The position numbers and the translations under genes were made by a program. The notes beneath the pieces are model-generated. The model made no database searches. It was not told where the DNA came from and was given only the letters and a program-made list of their open reading frames with translations. Shown here piece after piece: positions 45,341 to 53,616 of a stretch of DNA of 64,000 nt. This DNA is from Geodermatophilus sabuli. Lineage in GTDB: Bacteria; Actinomycetota; Actinomycetes; Mycobacteriales; Geodermatophilaceae. Within the stretch, counting starts at the first letter, position 1, and every line of letters starts with the position of its first letter. Where the stretch lies: positions 806,001-870,000 of the forward strand of contig NZ_OBDO01000001.1 of assembly GCF_900215145.1 (NCBI RefSeq), written 5' to 3'.

Positions 45341-46980
45341 CGCCGGCTCCGCACCCGGCGGGCCAGGCGGCCGGCCGCCTCGCGGGCCCGCGTGGGCAGC
45401 CGCCGGTCGGCGAGGACGACGCGGGCCGCCGTCCGCCCGGAGTTGCCCGACACCCCGCCGCCGGGGTGGGTGGAGGCCCCGGCCAGGTAGAGCCCGGGCA
45501 GTCCCGGCACCCGGTAGCCGCCGAGGGCGGGGGTGGGCCGGAAGGCGAACATGCTGGCCAGACCCATCTCCACGTGCATGACGTTGCCACGCAGGAGCGA
45601 CAGTTCCCGTTCCAGCAGCACCGGCGTCTGGACGTACAGTCGCTGTACCGACGCCGCGAAGCCGGGGGCGTACCGGTCGACAGCGGCCAGGAGCCGCTGC
45701 GCCTCGACCTCGGCGAGGGCGTCCCAGTCCGCTCCGTCGGCCGGCTCGTAGGGGTACCACTGCCCCCACACCGTGACGACGTGCTGCCCGGGCGGGGCGA
45801 GGGTGTCGTCGGTGGCCGAGAAGCACATGGCCAGCGGGACCGGCTCGCGGGGCAGCCGGCCGGCCCGCCAGTCGCCGTGGGCCGCGGCCAGCTGCGCGCG
45901 GTCGGTGCACAGCAGCTGCAGCCCGCCCTGGGCCAGCTCCTGCGGCACGCCCGGGTAGACCGGTGGGGAGTCGGTGAGGGCGCGCAGGACCAGGCCGAAG
46001 CCGTTGCCCAGTGGCGGGTCGGCGTCGGCGAGGGCGGGCGGGGCGTGCTCGCCGGCCAGGTCGCGGGTGGCCAGCACGTGGCAGGCGGCGACGACCACCG
46101 GGGCGGTGACCCGCCGCCCGGACGCCGTCTGCACGCCGGCCACCCGGCCGTCGTCCACCAGGAGCCGGGCGGCGCCGTCGCCGAGGGTGACCCGCCCGCC
46201 GTCGGCCTCCAGCCGGCGGCGCAAGGCGGCGGTCAGGCCGCCGGAGCCGCCGACCGGGTGCCCGGGCGGGACGTCGTGCAGCAGCGTCGCCCAGGCGACC
46301 ATCGCCGCGGTGCCGGGCTCGGACACCGGCGGCCCCGACTGTGCACCGAACCAGGCCAGCGCCGCCTTGAGCCGCTCGCTGGTGAACCACCGGTCCAGCA
46401 GCGCGTCCCCGGACCCGAGGAAGTCGACGGCGAGGTCGCCGCCGGGGGTGCGTGGCCGGCCATCGGCGGGGGCACCCAGTGGCCAGAACGAGCGGAGCAG
46501 TCCGGGGGCGTTCGGGCGGCGTCCGAAGGAGGCGGCCACGGCCCGGCTGCGCGGTGCCCAGACCTCGACGAAGCGCCGGTAGGCGGCGGCGTCGGTGGCT
46601 CCGCAGGCGGCCTCGATCGAGGCGCAGGTGGCGTCCAGGTCGACGGAGAAGACCAGCGGCCGGCCGTCCGGACCGGGGTCGCCGAGGGAGGGGGCAGGTG
46701 CGAAGCCCCAGGGGTCGCAGTCGACGTAGCGCAGGCCGTGCGCGGCCAGGTCGAGCTCCTCGACGATGCCGCTCTGCCGGATGATCACGTGCGCGCTGGA
46801 GCCGCGGTCGACGCGGACGCCGGGCCAGCGTTCGACGGTGGACACCGCACCGCCCAGCACCTCGTCGGCCTCGACCACCTCCACGGCCAGCCCGGCGCGG
46901 GCCAGGTAGCAGGCGGCGACCAGCCCGTTGTGCCCCGCGCCGACGACGACGGCGTCGGCGGAGGCGTCTCCACCGGTCAC
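45337..46980 (-). CDS. CrtO-like FAD-dependent carotenoid oxidoreductase
   Basis: 547 residues. The opening VVVGAGHNGLVAACYLARAG and the end LYLAGASTHPGGGVSGNSGR are typical of CrtO/PYROXD2-type relatives of phytoene desaturase. In Deinococcus a CrtO ketolase lies near cruF, so a 4-ketolase or 3,4-desaturase role fits. GTG 46980 overlaps the acetyltransferase stop by 4 bases. It is clearly distinct from the CrtI at 36.3-37.8 kb, so the genome has two carotenoid loci about 5 kb apart. Confidence 0.87.
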   Translation of the reverse strand: MTGGDASADAVVVGAGHNGLVAACYLARAGLAVEVVEADEVLGGAVSTVERWPGVRVDRGSSAHVIIRQSGIVEELDLAAHGLRYVDCDPWGFAPAPSLGDPGPDGRPLVFSVDLDATCASIEAACGATDAAAYRRFVEVWAPRSRAVAASFGRRPNAPGLLRSFWPLGAPADGRPRTPGGDLAVDFLGSGDALLDRWFTSERLKAALAWFGAQSGPPVSEPGTAAMVAWATLLHDVPPGHPVGGSGGLTAALRRRLEADGGRVTLGDGAARLLVDDGRVAGVQTASGRRVTAPVVVAACHVLATRDLAGEHAPPALADADPPLGNGFGLVLRALTDSPPVYPGVPQELAQGGLQLLCTDRAQLAAAHGDWRAGRLPREPVPLAMCFSATDDTLAPPGQHVVTVWGQWYPYEPADGADWDALAEVEAQRLLAAVDRYAPGFAASVQRLYVQTPVLLERELSLLRGNVMHVEMGLASMFAFRPTPALGGYRVPGLPGLYLAGASTHPGGGVSGNSGRTAARVVLADRRLPTRAREAAGRLARRVRSRR

Positions 46981-47564
46981 GTGGGGTCGGAGCGCGGGGC
47001 CGGCGGGCGCAGCGGGAGGCGGACACCGAGGATCGCGAAGGGCCGCGAGTCACCGGGGAAGTGGTGGTTGCGGGCGAGGTCGACGAAACCGTCGGCGTGG
47101 TACAGCCGGAAGGCCTTGGTGTCGTTGTCCGGGGTCGACAGCAGGGCCGCCGGGTACGGCAGGTCGGCCACCAGCGCGTGCAGCAGCTGACGGCCCAGCC
47201 CACGGCTCTGGTGGTCGGGGTGGACGTGCAGTTCGCAGACCTCGAAGGCGCCGGGCAGCCAGCGCTTCGCCGTCCGCCGGTCCAGGGCCGCGCGCACCTG
47301 GTCGTGCCACCACTGCCCGGGAGCCACGAGGTAGCCGTAGCCGAACCCGACCAGCTGCTCGCCCTCCGGGGTCTGCACGAAGGCGCCCACGGCCCGGAAA
47401 CCGGCGCGCTCGGTGTGCTGGATCGCGTAGCCGTAGCGGCCGGCCACGACCGACGGCGAGTACCCCATGGCCGCGCCGTAGATCGCCAGCGCCTCGTGCA
47501 TGTGGTCGCGCAGCCAGCCGGTGGGGAGCTCGGTGACCCGTGTGGCGGGGGTCGTCCCGGTCAC
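46977..47564 (-). CDS. GNAT-family N-acetyltransferase
   Basis: 195 residues. Motif A of the GNAT fold is clear (ELHVHPDHQSRGLGRQLLHAL, acetyl-CoA loop QSRGLGR), followed by LLSTPDNDTKAFRLYHADGF. The substrate is unknown. GTG 47564 overlaps the YbaK-type stop and its TGA overlaps the CrtO-like GTG, both by 4 bases. It may have nothing to do with carotenoids despite this tight packing. Confidence 0.9.
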   Translation of the reverse strand: MTGTTPATRVTELPTGWLRDHMHEALAIYGAAMGYSPSVVAGRYGYAIQHTERAGFRAVGAFVQTPEGEQLVGFGYGYLVAPGQWWHDQVRAALDRRTAKRWLPGAFEVCELHVHPDHQSRGLGRQLLHALVADLPYPAALLSTPDNDTKAFRLYHADGFVDLARNHHFPGDSRPFAILGVRLPLRPPAPRSDPT

Positions 47565-48073
47565 GGTGCGGCCACCTCCACGGGGACGACGGGGCCGGTG
47601 CCGACCTCGGCGGCCGTGCCGCAGGTCAACCGGAGCAGCTCCTCGTAGGTGGTGGGGAAGACCGCGTGCGGGTGCCCGGCGGCGACCCAGACCCGCTCGT
47701 AGCGGGCCAGTTCGATGTCGACGAGCGTGCCGATCGGCTCGGGGTGGCCGATCGGGGCGACGCCGCCGATCGGGTGGCCGGTGTGCCGGCGGACGAAGTC
47801 GGGGGAGCCCGGTCGCAGGCCGGGGACGCCCAGCAGGGCGGCGACCTGGGGGACGTCGACCCGGTGGGCACCGCTGGTGAGCACGAGCAACGGCGTGCCG
47901 GCGACGTCGAAGACCAGGCTGTTGGCGATCGCGCCGACGGGGACACCGAGCTGTGCGGCGGCCGCGGCGGCGGTGCGGGCGCTCTCGGCCAGTTCGAGCA
48001 CCTGCCCGGCCGCGCCGGACTCGGCCAGGAGTCGGGCGATGGCGGCCACCCGCGGGTGCTCGGGTCGGCTCAT
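47561..48073 (-). CDS. YbaK/EbsC-type aminoacyl-tRNA deacylase
   Basis: 170 residues. The single YbaK/ProX domain shows IANSLVFDVAGTPLLVLTSG with the conserved lysine position replaced by Asn-Ser, and GHPIGGVAPIGH, the loop that binds the tRNA 3' end. Such enzymes hydrolyse mischarged tRNA, for example Cys-tRNA(Pro). ATG 48073 has CAGGAT 7 bases upstream, a weaker leaderless -10. First gene of the six-gene operon. Confidence 0.9.
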   Translation of the reverse strand: MSRPEHPRVAAIARLLAESGAAGQVLELAESARTAAAAAAQLGVPVGAIANSLVFDVAGTPLLVLTSGAHRVDVPQVAALLGVPGLRPGSPDFVRRHTGHPIGGVAPIGHPEPIGTLVDIELARYERVWVAAGHPHAVFPTTYEELLRLTCGTAAEVGTGPVVPVEVAAP

Positions 48074-48150
48074 GGGGCCGATCCTGCCATCGGCTCGGGC
48101 GGATCGCCGCCGCGCGGGGCCCGTCGTCTCCCCAGGCCCGCGCGTCCGGC

Positions 48151-48211
48151 TTGACGTCGTCAGCCGGGTCGGGTCTACTCGACGTCGTTCGAACACGCGT
48201 TCGAACGACGT
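48151..48211 (+). promoter_or_regulatory. lexA box: Promoter with LexA (SOS) box of the DnaE2-type operon
   Basis: TTGACG (48151-48156), 17 bases, and TCTACT (48174-48179) form a promoter. Directly after it TCGAAC-ACGC-GTTCGA (48189-48204) is a perfect actinobacterial LexA box, set in a longer perfect palindrome with 13-bp arms (48182-48211). LexA bound there would cover the start of transcription. Confidence 0.9.
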
Positions 48212-48299
48212 GCCGGCCCTCCCGCCGTTCCCGGGTCCTTCCCCACCCGGTGCGGCGGGCCGGGCCGGCCGGTCGGCGCAGAGCGGTGGGGAGTCTGGG

Positions 48300-48620
48300 A
48301 TGAGCCGGGTGCTGGGTGGGGTCGGCGGTCGGGTCGGCGAGGAGGTACAGGTCGAGCGCGGGCCGCTCGGTCCGGCGCAGTTCTGGCGCGGGCAGTCGCG
48401 GTACGTCGTGGGGGAGCTGCTCGACTCGTGGGTGGAGACCGCGCCGTGGTGGGACGCCGGGGTGTCCGGGGGTGCTTCCGCAGAACTGGTCGCCACCCGT
48501 GAGGTGTGGCGGCTGGAGGCGGTCCGGGCGGGGCGGTCGCGGATGAGCTTCGCCGGCGTCTTCGACCTGACGTGGGAGCCGACGGTCAACCGGTGGTCGC
48601 TCGTGCGGGTGCACGACTGA
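48300..48620 (+). CDS. DUF6504-like protein, SOS operon gene 1
   Basis: 106 residues. The text EEVQVERGPLGPAQFWRGQSRYVVGELLDSWVE (seen in two pieces) and the end LTWEPTVNRWSLVRVHD fit DUF6504, a small domain often beside or fused to ImuB-like Y-family proteins. GGGAG lies 7 bases before ATG 48300. Its TGA overlaps the ATG of the HEPN gene (TGATG). Expression is LexA-controlled through the box at 48189. It may be an accessory of the mutasome; this is inference from context. Confidence 0.85.
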   Translation: MSRVLGGVGGRVGEEVQVERGPLGPAQFWRGQSRYVVGELLDSWVETAPWWDAGVSGGASAELVATREVWRLEAVRAGRSRMSFAGVFDLTWEPTVNRWSLVRVHD

Positions 48621-49105
48621 TGGGCGCCGTCCGCGTCATGGCCGACCAGCTGCCCCTGCCCCCGCCGCTGCCCCCGGCTGCCCGCCAGCTGCTCGACCAG
48701 GCAGCCCGGGCGCTGGCCGAGGCGGCGGCGAGCACCGATCCCCGGCAGCGCTACGCCACCGCCCACCTGGGCGCCCTCCGTGCCGCCGCAGCGGTGCTGG
48801 CCGCCCGCACCCGGCCGGAGGGCAGCCGCCGCCGGCCGCGCAGCGCCTGGGTACTGCTCGGTCAGGTGGCCCCGGAGCTGGGGGAGTGGGCCACCTTCTT
48901 CGCCGCCGGCGCCGCCAAGCGGGCCGCCGCGGAGGCCGGGCTGTCCCGGGCGGTCACCGAGCGCGAGGCCGACGACCTCGTCCGCGACGTCCACGCCTTC
49001 CTCGCCGTGGTCGAGGACAGCCTGGGCAGCACGCCGGTGCCCGAGTCGCCCCGGTCGGCGCGGCCCCGGGTGGTCGGCGGCTCCGAGCACCGTCACCAGA
49101 GGTGA
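48620..49105 (+). CDS. SAV_6107-type HEPN domain protein, SOS operon gene 2
   Basis: 161 residues, helical. LLDQAARALAEAAASTDPRQRYATAHLGALRAAAAV matches the start of SAV_6107-family HEPN proteins in two adjacent blocks, and ATFFAAGAAKRAAAEAG follows. A canonical RNase R-x4-6-H is not obvious, so it may be a binding partner rather than an RNase. ATG 48620 overlaps the previous stop by one base; an ATG 18 bases later is possible. The stop overlaps the polymerase GTG by 4 bases. Confidence 0.85.
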   Translation: MGAVRVMADQLPLPPPLPPAARQLLDQAARALAEAAASTDPRQRYATAHLGALRAAAAVLAARTRPEGSRRRPRSAWVLLGQVAPELGEWATFFAAGAAKRAAAEAGLSRAVTEREADDLVRDVHAFLAVVEDSLGSTPVPESPRSARPRVVGGSEHRHQR

Positions 49106-52100
49106 GCGCCGACCCCTTCGTCCACCTCCACGTCGCCTCGGGCTACTCCATGCAGTACGGGGCCAACCACCCGGCCGACCTGGTGAACCGGGCCGCCGAG
49201 CACGGCATGCGCGCCCTGGCCCTGACCGACCGCGACGGGCTCTACGGCGCCGTGAAGTTCGCCCTCGCCTGCCGGGCGGCCGACGTGCGCCCGGTCTTCG
49301 GGGTGGACCTGGCCGTGGTCCCGACGGTCGACTCCACCGTCCCGCCGGCTCTGGCGCCGGTCCTCGGGGAGGGGCACTCGCCGGGGCTGACCCGCGCGCG
49401 CCGGCCGGACGCACCGGCCGGGCGGGCCGGCTCGGGTCGTCGCGTGCCGGCCCGCGGCGGGGCCAGCGTCGACCCGCGGCTGCCCCGGGTCACCTTCCTC
49501 GCCCGGGACGGCGCCGGCTGGCGCTCGCTGTGCCGGCTCACCAGCGCCACCCACCTGCGTGGCACGCGCGGGGAGCCGGTGAGCTCCCTGGCGCTGGCCG
49601 CCGAGCACGCCGTGGGGCTGGTCACCCTGCTCGGCCCCGACTCGCCGGTGGGGCGGGCGCTGGCCGCCGGCCGGGCCGACGTCGCCGCCGATCGGCTGGC
49701 GGCCTGGCGCGCGGTCTTCGGCGCCGGCTCCCTGGTGCTGGAGGTCGTGCACCACCGCGGCCGGGGCGACGGCTCCCGGGCCCGGGCGCTGCTGCGGTTC
49801 GCCGCCGCCGAGGGGGTGCCGGTGGTGCTGACCAACGCGGTCCGCTACGTCGACGCCCTCGACGCACCCACCGCCGACGTCCTCGACGCCGCGCGGCGGC
49901 TGGTCCCGCTCGACACCCGGCACGTCGACCGGCGCACCGCCGAGGGCTACCTGAAGTCCGGCAAGGAGATGGCCGAGGTCGCCGAGGACCTCGTGGGCCC
50001 CGACCGCGACGCGGTGCTGCGGCTGCTGGAGCGCACCGCCCGGCTGGCCGAGCAGTGCACCGTCGACGTCCGGGCCGACCTCGGCCTCGGCACCGTCCGC
50101 TACCCCGAGCTGGACGTGGTCACCACCCCGGCCGAGCAGGGGATGAGCCCGTCACAGGTGTTGCGCGCCCGCTGCGAGGCTGGGCTGGGCCGGCGCGGGA
50201 TGGCCCGGACCGAACGGGTGCGGGTGCGGCTGGAGGAGGAGCTGGGGGTCATCGACTCCCTCGGCTACCCGTCCTACTTCCTCACCGTCGCCGACGTGGT
50301 CGACCTCATCACGAGCCTGAGGGTGCGCGCGGCGGCGCGCGGGTCGGGTGCCGGGAGCCTGGTCACCTACCTGCTCGGCATCTCCGACGTCGACCCGATC
50401 CGCTACGGCCTGCTGATGGAGCGCTTCCTCTCCCCGTTGCGCCACCAGTTGCCCGACATCGACATCGACGTGGAGTCCGCACGCCGCATGGAGGTCTACG
50501 ACGCGGTCATCGACCGCTTCGGCGCCCACCGGGTCAGCTGCATCTCGATGATGGACACCTATCGCGTGCGGCACGCCATCCGCGACGTCGGCGCCGCGCT
50601 GGGGCTGCCCCCGGCGGAGATCGACGCCGTCGCCAAGGCGTTCCCGCACATCCGGGCCAACCAGGTGCACGCCGCGCTCAAGGACCTCCCGGAGCTGCGG
50701 GCCAGCCGGCTGGGGTCGAGACGCTCCGGCGGCAGTGGTGACCTCGACCTGCTGTTCGACCTCGTCGCCCGGCTCGACGGCCTGCCCCGGCACATCGCCC
50801 TGCACCCGTGCGGGGTGCTGCTCTCCGACGCCACCCTGCTCGACCGCACCCCGGTGGAGAACAGCTACCTCGGCTACCCGATGAGCCAGTTCGACAAGGA
50901 CGACGTCGAGGAGCTCGGGCTGCTCAAGCTGGACCTGCTCGGCATCCGGATGCAGTCGGCGATCGCGCACGCCCTCGACGAGGTGGCCCGGGTCGACGGC
51001 GAGACCGTCGACATCGACGCCGTCCCCCGCGACGACCCGACGACGTTCGAGCTGATCCGCAGCACCCGGACGCTGGGCATGTTCCAGATCGAGTCACCGG
51101 GGCAGCGAGAGCTGGTCGGCAAGTTCGGGCCGCAGACATTCGAGGACATCATCATCGACATCTCGCTGTTCCGGCCCGGGCCGGTGAAGAGCGACATGGT
51201 CACCCCGTTCCTCATGGCCCGGAACGGCTGGCGGGAGACGATCTACCCGCACCCCGACCTCGCCTTCGCCCTCGAGGAGACCGCCGGGGTGGTGGTCTTC
51301 CACGAGCAGGTGCTGCAGGTCGTGTCCCGGATGACCTGCTGCACCCTGGCCCAGGCCGACGAGGTGCGTCGCGCGCTGGGGGAGAAGGACGCCCACCCGG
51401 AGGTACGCGCCTGGTTCGTCCCGCGGGCACTGGCCGCGGGCTACCCGCCGGAGGTGGCCGAGCAGGTGTGGGAGGTGCTGGTCGCCTTCGGCTCGTTCGG
51501 CTTCTGCAAGGCCCACGCCGCGGCCTTCGCCCTGCCCACCTACCAGTCGGCGTGGCTCAAGGCGCACCACCCCGCGGCCTTCCTCTCCGGGGTGCTCACC
51601 CACGACCCGGGCATGTACCCCAAGCGGCTGATCCTCGACGACGCCCGCAACTTCGGCGTCCGGGTGCTGGGCCTGGACGTCAACGCCTCGACCGGGGTCT
51701 ACCGCGTCGAGCGGTTCGACGAGGTCGAGGAGGTCGAGGAGGTCGACGAGGTCGACGGGGGCGAGGAGGTCGACGCCGGCTGGCGGCGGCCGGGGTGGAT
51801 GCCGGCGTCGATGCCGGACCCGTCGCGGTACGGCATCCGGCTCTCCCTGGCCGATGTCAAGGGCATCTCCGACGACGAGGTCGCCCGCGTCGTCGCCGGG
51901 CAGCCCTACCGCTCGCTGACCGACTTCTGGCACCAGGCGTCGGTGTCCCGGCCGGTGGTGGAGCGGCTGGTGCTGGCCGGCGGCTTCGACTCCCTCTACG
52001 GCTTCGGGGTGCGCGACCGCGAGGCCGGCCGGCCCACCCGCACCCGCCGGCAGGTCACCCGCCGGGACCTCCTGCTGCAGATCGGCGAACTCGACCGGTG

Positions 52101-52902
52101 GAGCCGCAGCGGCGCCACGGCGAGCTCGAACGGCCAGCTCAGCCTCGACCTCATGGGGCTGGAGCTCCCCGGCGAGGAGTCAGGTGCCGAGGAGCCGGGG
52201 CTGAGCTGGGCCGAGGGCAGCGGGTTGCCGGAGTTCACCGACGCCGAGCTGGTCCGCGCCGAGCTGGAGGTGCTCGGCCTGGACGCCAGCCGGCACGTCG
52301 TCGACTTCTACCGGCCGTTCCTCGCCGCGATCGGCGCGGTGCCGGCCGGGGAGCTGCTCAGCAGCCGCAGCGGTGCGGAGGTGCTCGTCGCCGGGGTCAA
52401 GGTGGCGACCCAGACGCCACCGATCCGGTCCGGGCGCCGGGTCGTGTTCGTGACCCTGGACGACGGCACCGGCTGCACCGACTCCACCTTCTTCGAGGAC
52501 GCGCAGGGTCCCTACGCCGCCACGGTCTTCCACTCGTGGCTGCTGGTCATCCGCGGGGTGCTGCGCCGCACCGGTCCGCGCGGGGTCTCGCTGCGGGCCA
52601 CCGGGGCCTGGGAGCTGCCGGCGCTGTACGAGGCGTGGGAGATCGGAGGTGTGGCCGCGGTCGCCGGGCAGATGGCAGCCCCAGGGGAGTACACCGAGGC
52701 GGCCATCGCCGGGGCAGCGGCCTCGCACGGCGCCCGGCCGGTGGTGGTCAAGCCGGTGCTGGTCCACCCGACCGGGTTCCGGATGTCGCCCTACGCCGAC
52801 ATCAAGCCCGCCGGGGACGACGCCGCGACCGCAGCCCGCCGGGCCGCTGGGGCGCCACCACGCAAGCTGTGGCACTCCAGCCCCGGCAGCTCCGGCCACT
52901 GA
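49102..52902 (+). CDS. dnaE2: DnaE-type DNA polymerase III alpha subunit, error-prone DnaE2/ImuC-like
   Basis: 1266 residues. An N-terminal PHP domain (FVHLHVASGYSMQYG, LALTDRDGLYGAVKF) is followed by the C-family polymerase with catalytic Asp452/454/456 (LPDIDIDVESARR) and GSGAGSLVTYLLGI. The helix-hairpin-helix and OB parts come last (VLVAGVKVATQTPPIR). Placement behind a LexA box with DUF6504 supports a damage-induced, error-prone role rather than the main replicase. Residues 874-892 are an acidic repeat (EVEEVEEVDEVDGGEEVD). It is longer than mycobacterial DnaE2 (about 1,080). GTG 49102 overlaps the HEPN stop. No imuB is next to it. Confidence 0.9.
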   Translation: MSADPFVHLHVASGYSMQYGANHPADLVNRAAEHGMRALALTDRDGLYGAVKFALACRAADVRPVFGVDLAVVPTVDSTVPPALAPVLGEGHSPGLTRARRPDAPAGRAGSGRRVPARGGASVDPRLPRVTFLARDGAGWRSLCRLTSATHLRGTRGEPVSSLALAAEHAVGLVTLLGPDSPVGRALAAGRADVAADRLAAWRAVFGAGSLVLEVVHHRGRGDGSRARALLRFAAAEGVPVVLTNAVRYVDALDAPTADVLDAARRLVPLDTRHVDRRTAEGYLKSGKEMAEVAEDLVGPDRDAVLRLLERTARLAEQCTVDVRADLGLGTVRYPELDVVTTPAEQGMSPSQVLRARCEAGLGRRGMARTERVRVRLEEELGVIDSLGYPSYFLTVADVVDLITSLRVRAAARGSGAGSLVTYLLGISDVDPIRYGLLMERFLSPLRHQLPDIDIDVESARRMEVYDAVIDRFGAHRVSCISMMDTYRVRHAIRDVGAALGLPPAEIDAVAKAFPHIRANQVHAALKDLPELRASRLGSRRSGGSGDLDLLFDLVARLDGLPRHIALHPCGVLLSDATLLDRTPVENSYLGYPMSQFDKDDVEELGLLKLDLLGIRMQSAIAHALDEVARVDGETVDIDAVPRDDPTTFELIRSTRTLGMFQIESPGQRELVGKFGPQTFEDIIIDISLFRPGPVKSDMVTPFLMARNGWRETIYPHPDLAFALEETAGVVVFHEQVLQVVSRMTCCTLAQADEVRRALGEKDAHPEVRAWFVPRALAAGYPPEVAEQVWEVLVAFGSFGFCKAHAAAFALPTYQSAWLKAHHPAAFLSGVLTHDPGMYPKRLILDDARNFGVRVLGLDVNASTGVYRVERFDEVEEVEEVDEVDGGEEVDAGWRRPGWMPASMPDPSRYGIRLSLADVKGISDDEVARVVAGQPYRSLTDFWHQASVSRPVVERLVLAGGFDSLYGFGVRDREAGRPTRTRRQVTRRDLLLQIGELDRWSRSGATASSNGQLSLDLMGLELPGEESGAEEPGLSWAEGSGLPEFTDAELVRAELEVLGLDASRHVVDFYRPFLAAIGAVPAGELLSSRSGAEVLVAGVKVATQTPPIRSGRRVVFVTLDDGTGCTDSTFFEDAQGPYAATVFHSWLLVIRGVLRRTGPRGVSLRATGAWELPALYEAWEIGGVAAVAGQMAAPGEYTEAAIAGAAASHGARPVVVKPVLVHPTGFRMSPYADIKPAGDDAATAARRAAGAPPRKLWHSSPGSSGH

Positions 52903-52919
52903 GCGTGGGGAGAGCTCCC

Positions 52920-52976
52920 GTGGTGTGCGGTGCCGGCGCGTCACCCCGGCCGGGATGCGCCGGAACCGCACACCAC
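52920..52976 (+). terminator. Long hairpin after dnaE2
   Basis: Arms of 20 bases (52920-52939 and 52957-52976) pair with one mismatch around a 17-base loop that itself contains CCCCGGCCGGG. It follows the dnaE2 stop by 17 bases and probably ends the SOS operon, though it is unusually long for an intrinsic terminator. Confidence 0.65.
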
Positions 52977-53064
52977 TGCGGACGGGAAGTCCGTCGATCA
53001 GTTCCGGGGAGCTGCGACGTCTACATCGACGAGCCCATCCGGAGCGCATCGAGAGGACACCGAC

Positions 53065-53553
53065 ATGCCGAAGCAGATCCCGTGCCTGTGGTTCGACGGC
53101 CAGGCCGAGGAGGCCGCGAAGCTCTACACCTCGGTGTTCCCGAACAGCTCGATCGGCGAGGTCACCCGCTACGGCCCCGACATGCCGCCACCGATGAAGG
53201 AGGGCGACGTCCTCACCGTGGACTTCACCCTCGACGGGCAGGAGTACACGGCCCTCAACGGTGGACCGCAGTTCCCGTTCAGCGAGGCCATCTCCTTCCA
53301 GATCATGTGCGCCGACCAGGAGGAGGCCGACCACTACTGGAACCGGCTCACCGCCGACGGCGGCGAGGAGAGCATGTGCGGCTGGCTCAAGGACAGGTTC
53401 GGCGTCTCCTGGCAGGTGGTCCCCACCGAGCTCATGACCCTGCTCAAGGACCCGGACCCCGGCCGCGCGCAGCGCGCCACCCAGGCGATGTTGCAGATGC
53501 GCCGCATCGACATCGCTGAGATCAAGCGGGCCGCCGACCAGGTCACCGCCTGA
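53065..53553 (+). CDS. VOC-family protein (PhnB/3-dmu-9_3-mt type)
   Basis: 162 residues. The opening IPCLWFDGQAEEAAKLYTSVF and end MTLLKDPDPGRAQRATQAM are those of the PhnB/3-demethylubiquinone-like VOC proteins, which are common in actinobacteria and mostly uncharacterised. The metal-site His positions seem partly lost. GAGAGG lies 9 bases before ATG. It stands alone between dnaE2 and the methyltransferase; a -10-like TACATC is near 53023. Confidence 0.9.
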   Translation: MPKQIPCLWFDGQAEEAAKLYTSVFPNSSIGEVTRYGPDMPPPMKEGDVLTVDFTLDGQEYTALNGGPQFPFSEAISFQIMCADQEEADHYWNRLTADGGEESMCGWLKDRFGVSWQVVPTELMTLLKDPDPGRAQRATQAMLQMRRIDIAEIKRAADQVTA

Positions 53554-53616
53554 GGCGGGGCGCGGCAGGCGGCCGACGCCCGGTGCCGGACAGCGCCCGC
53601 CACTAGGCTCCGACGG

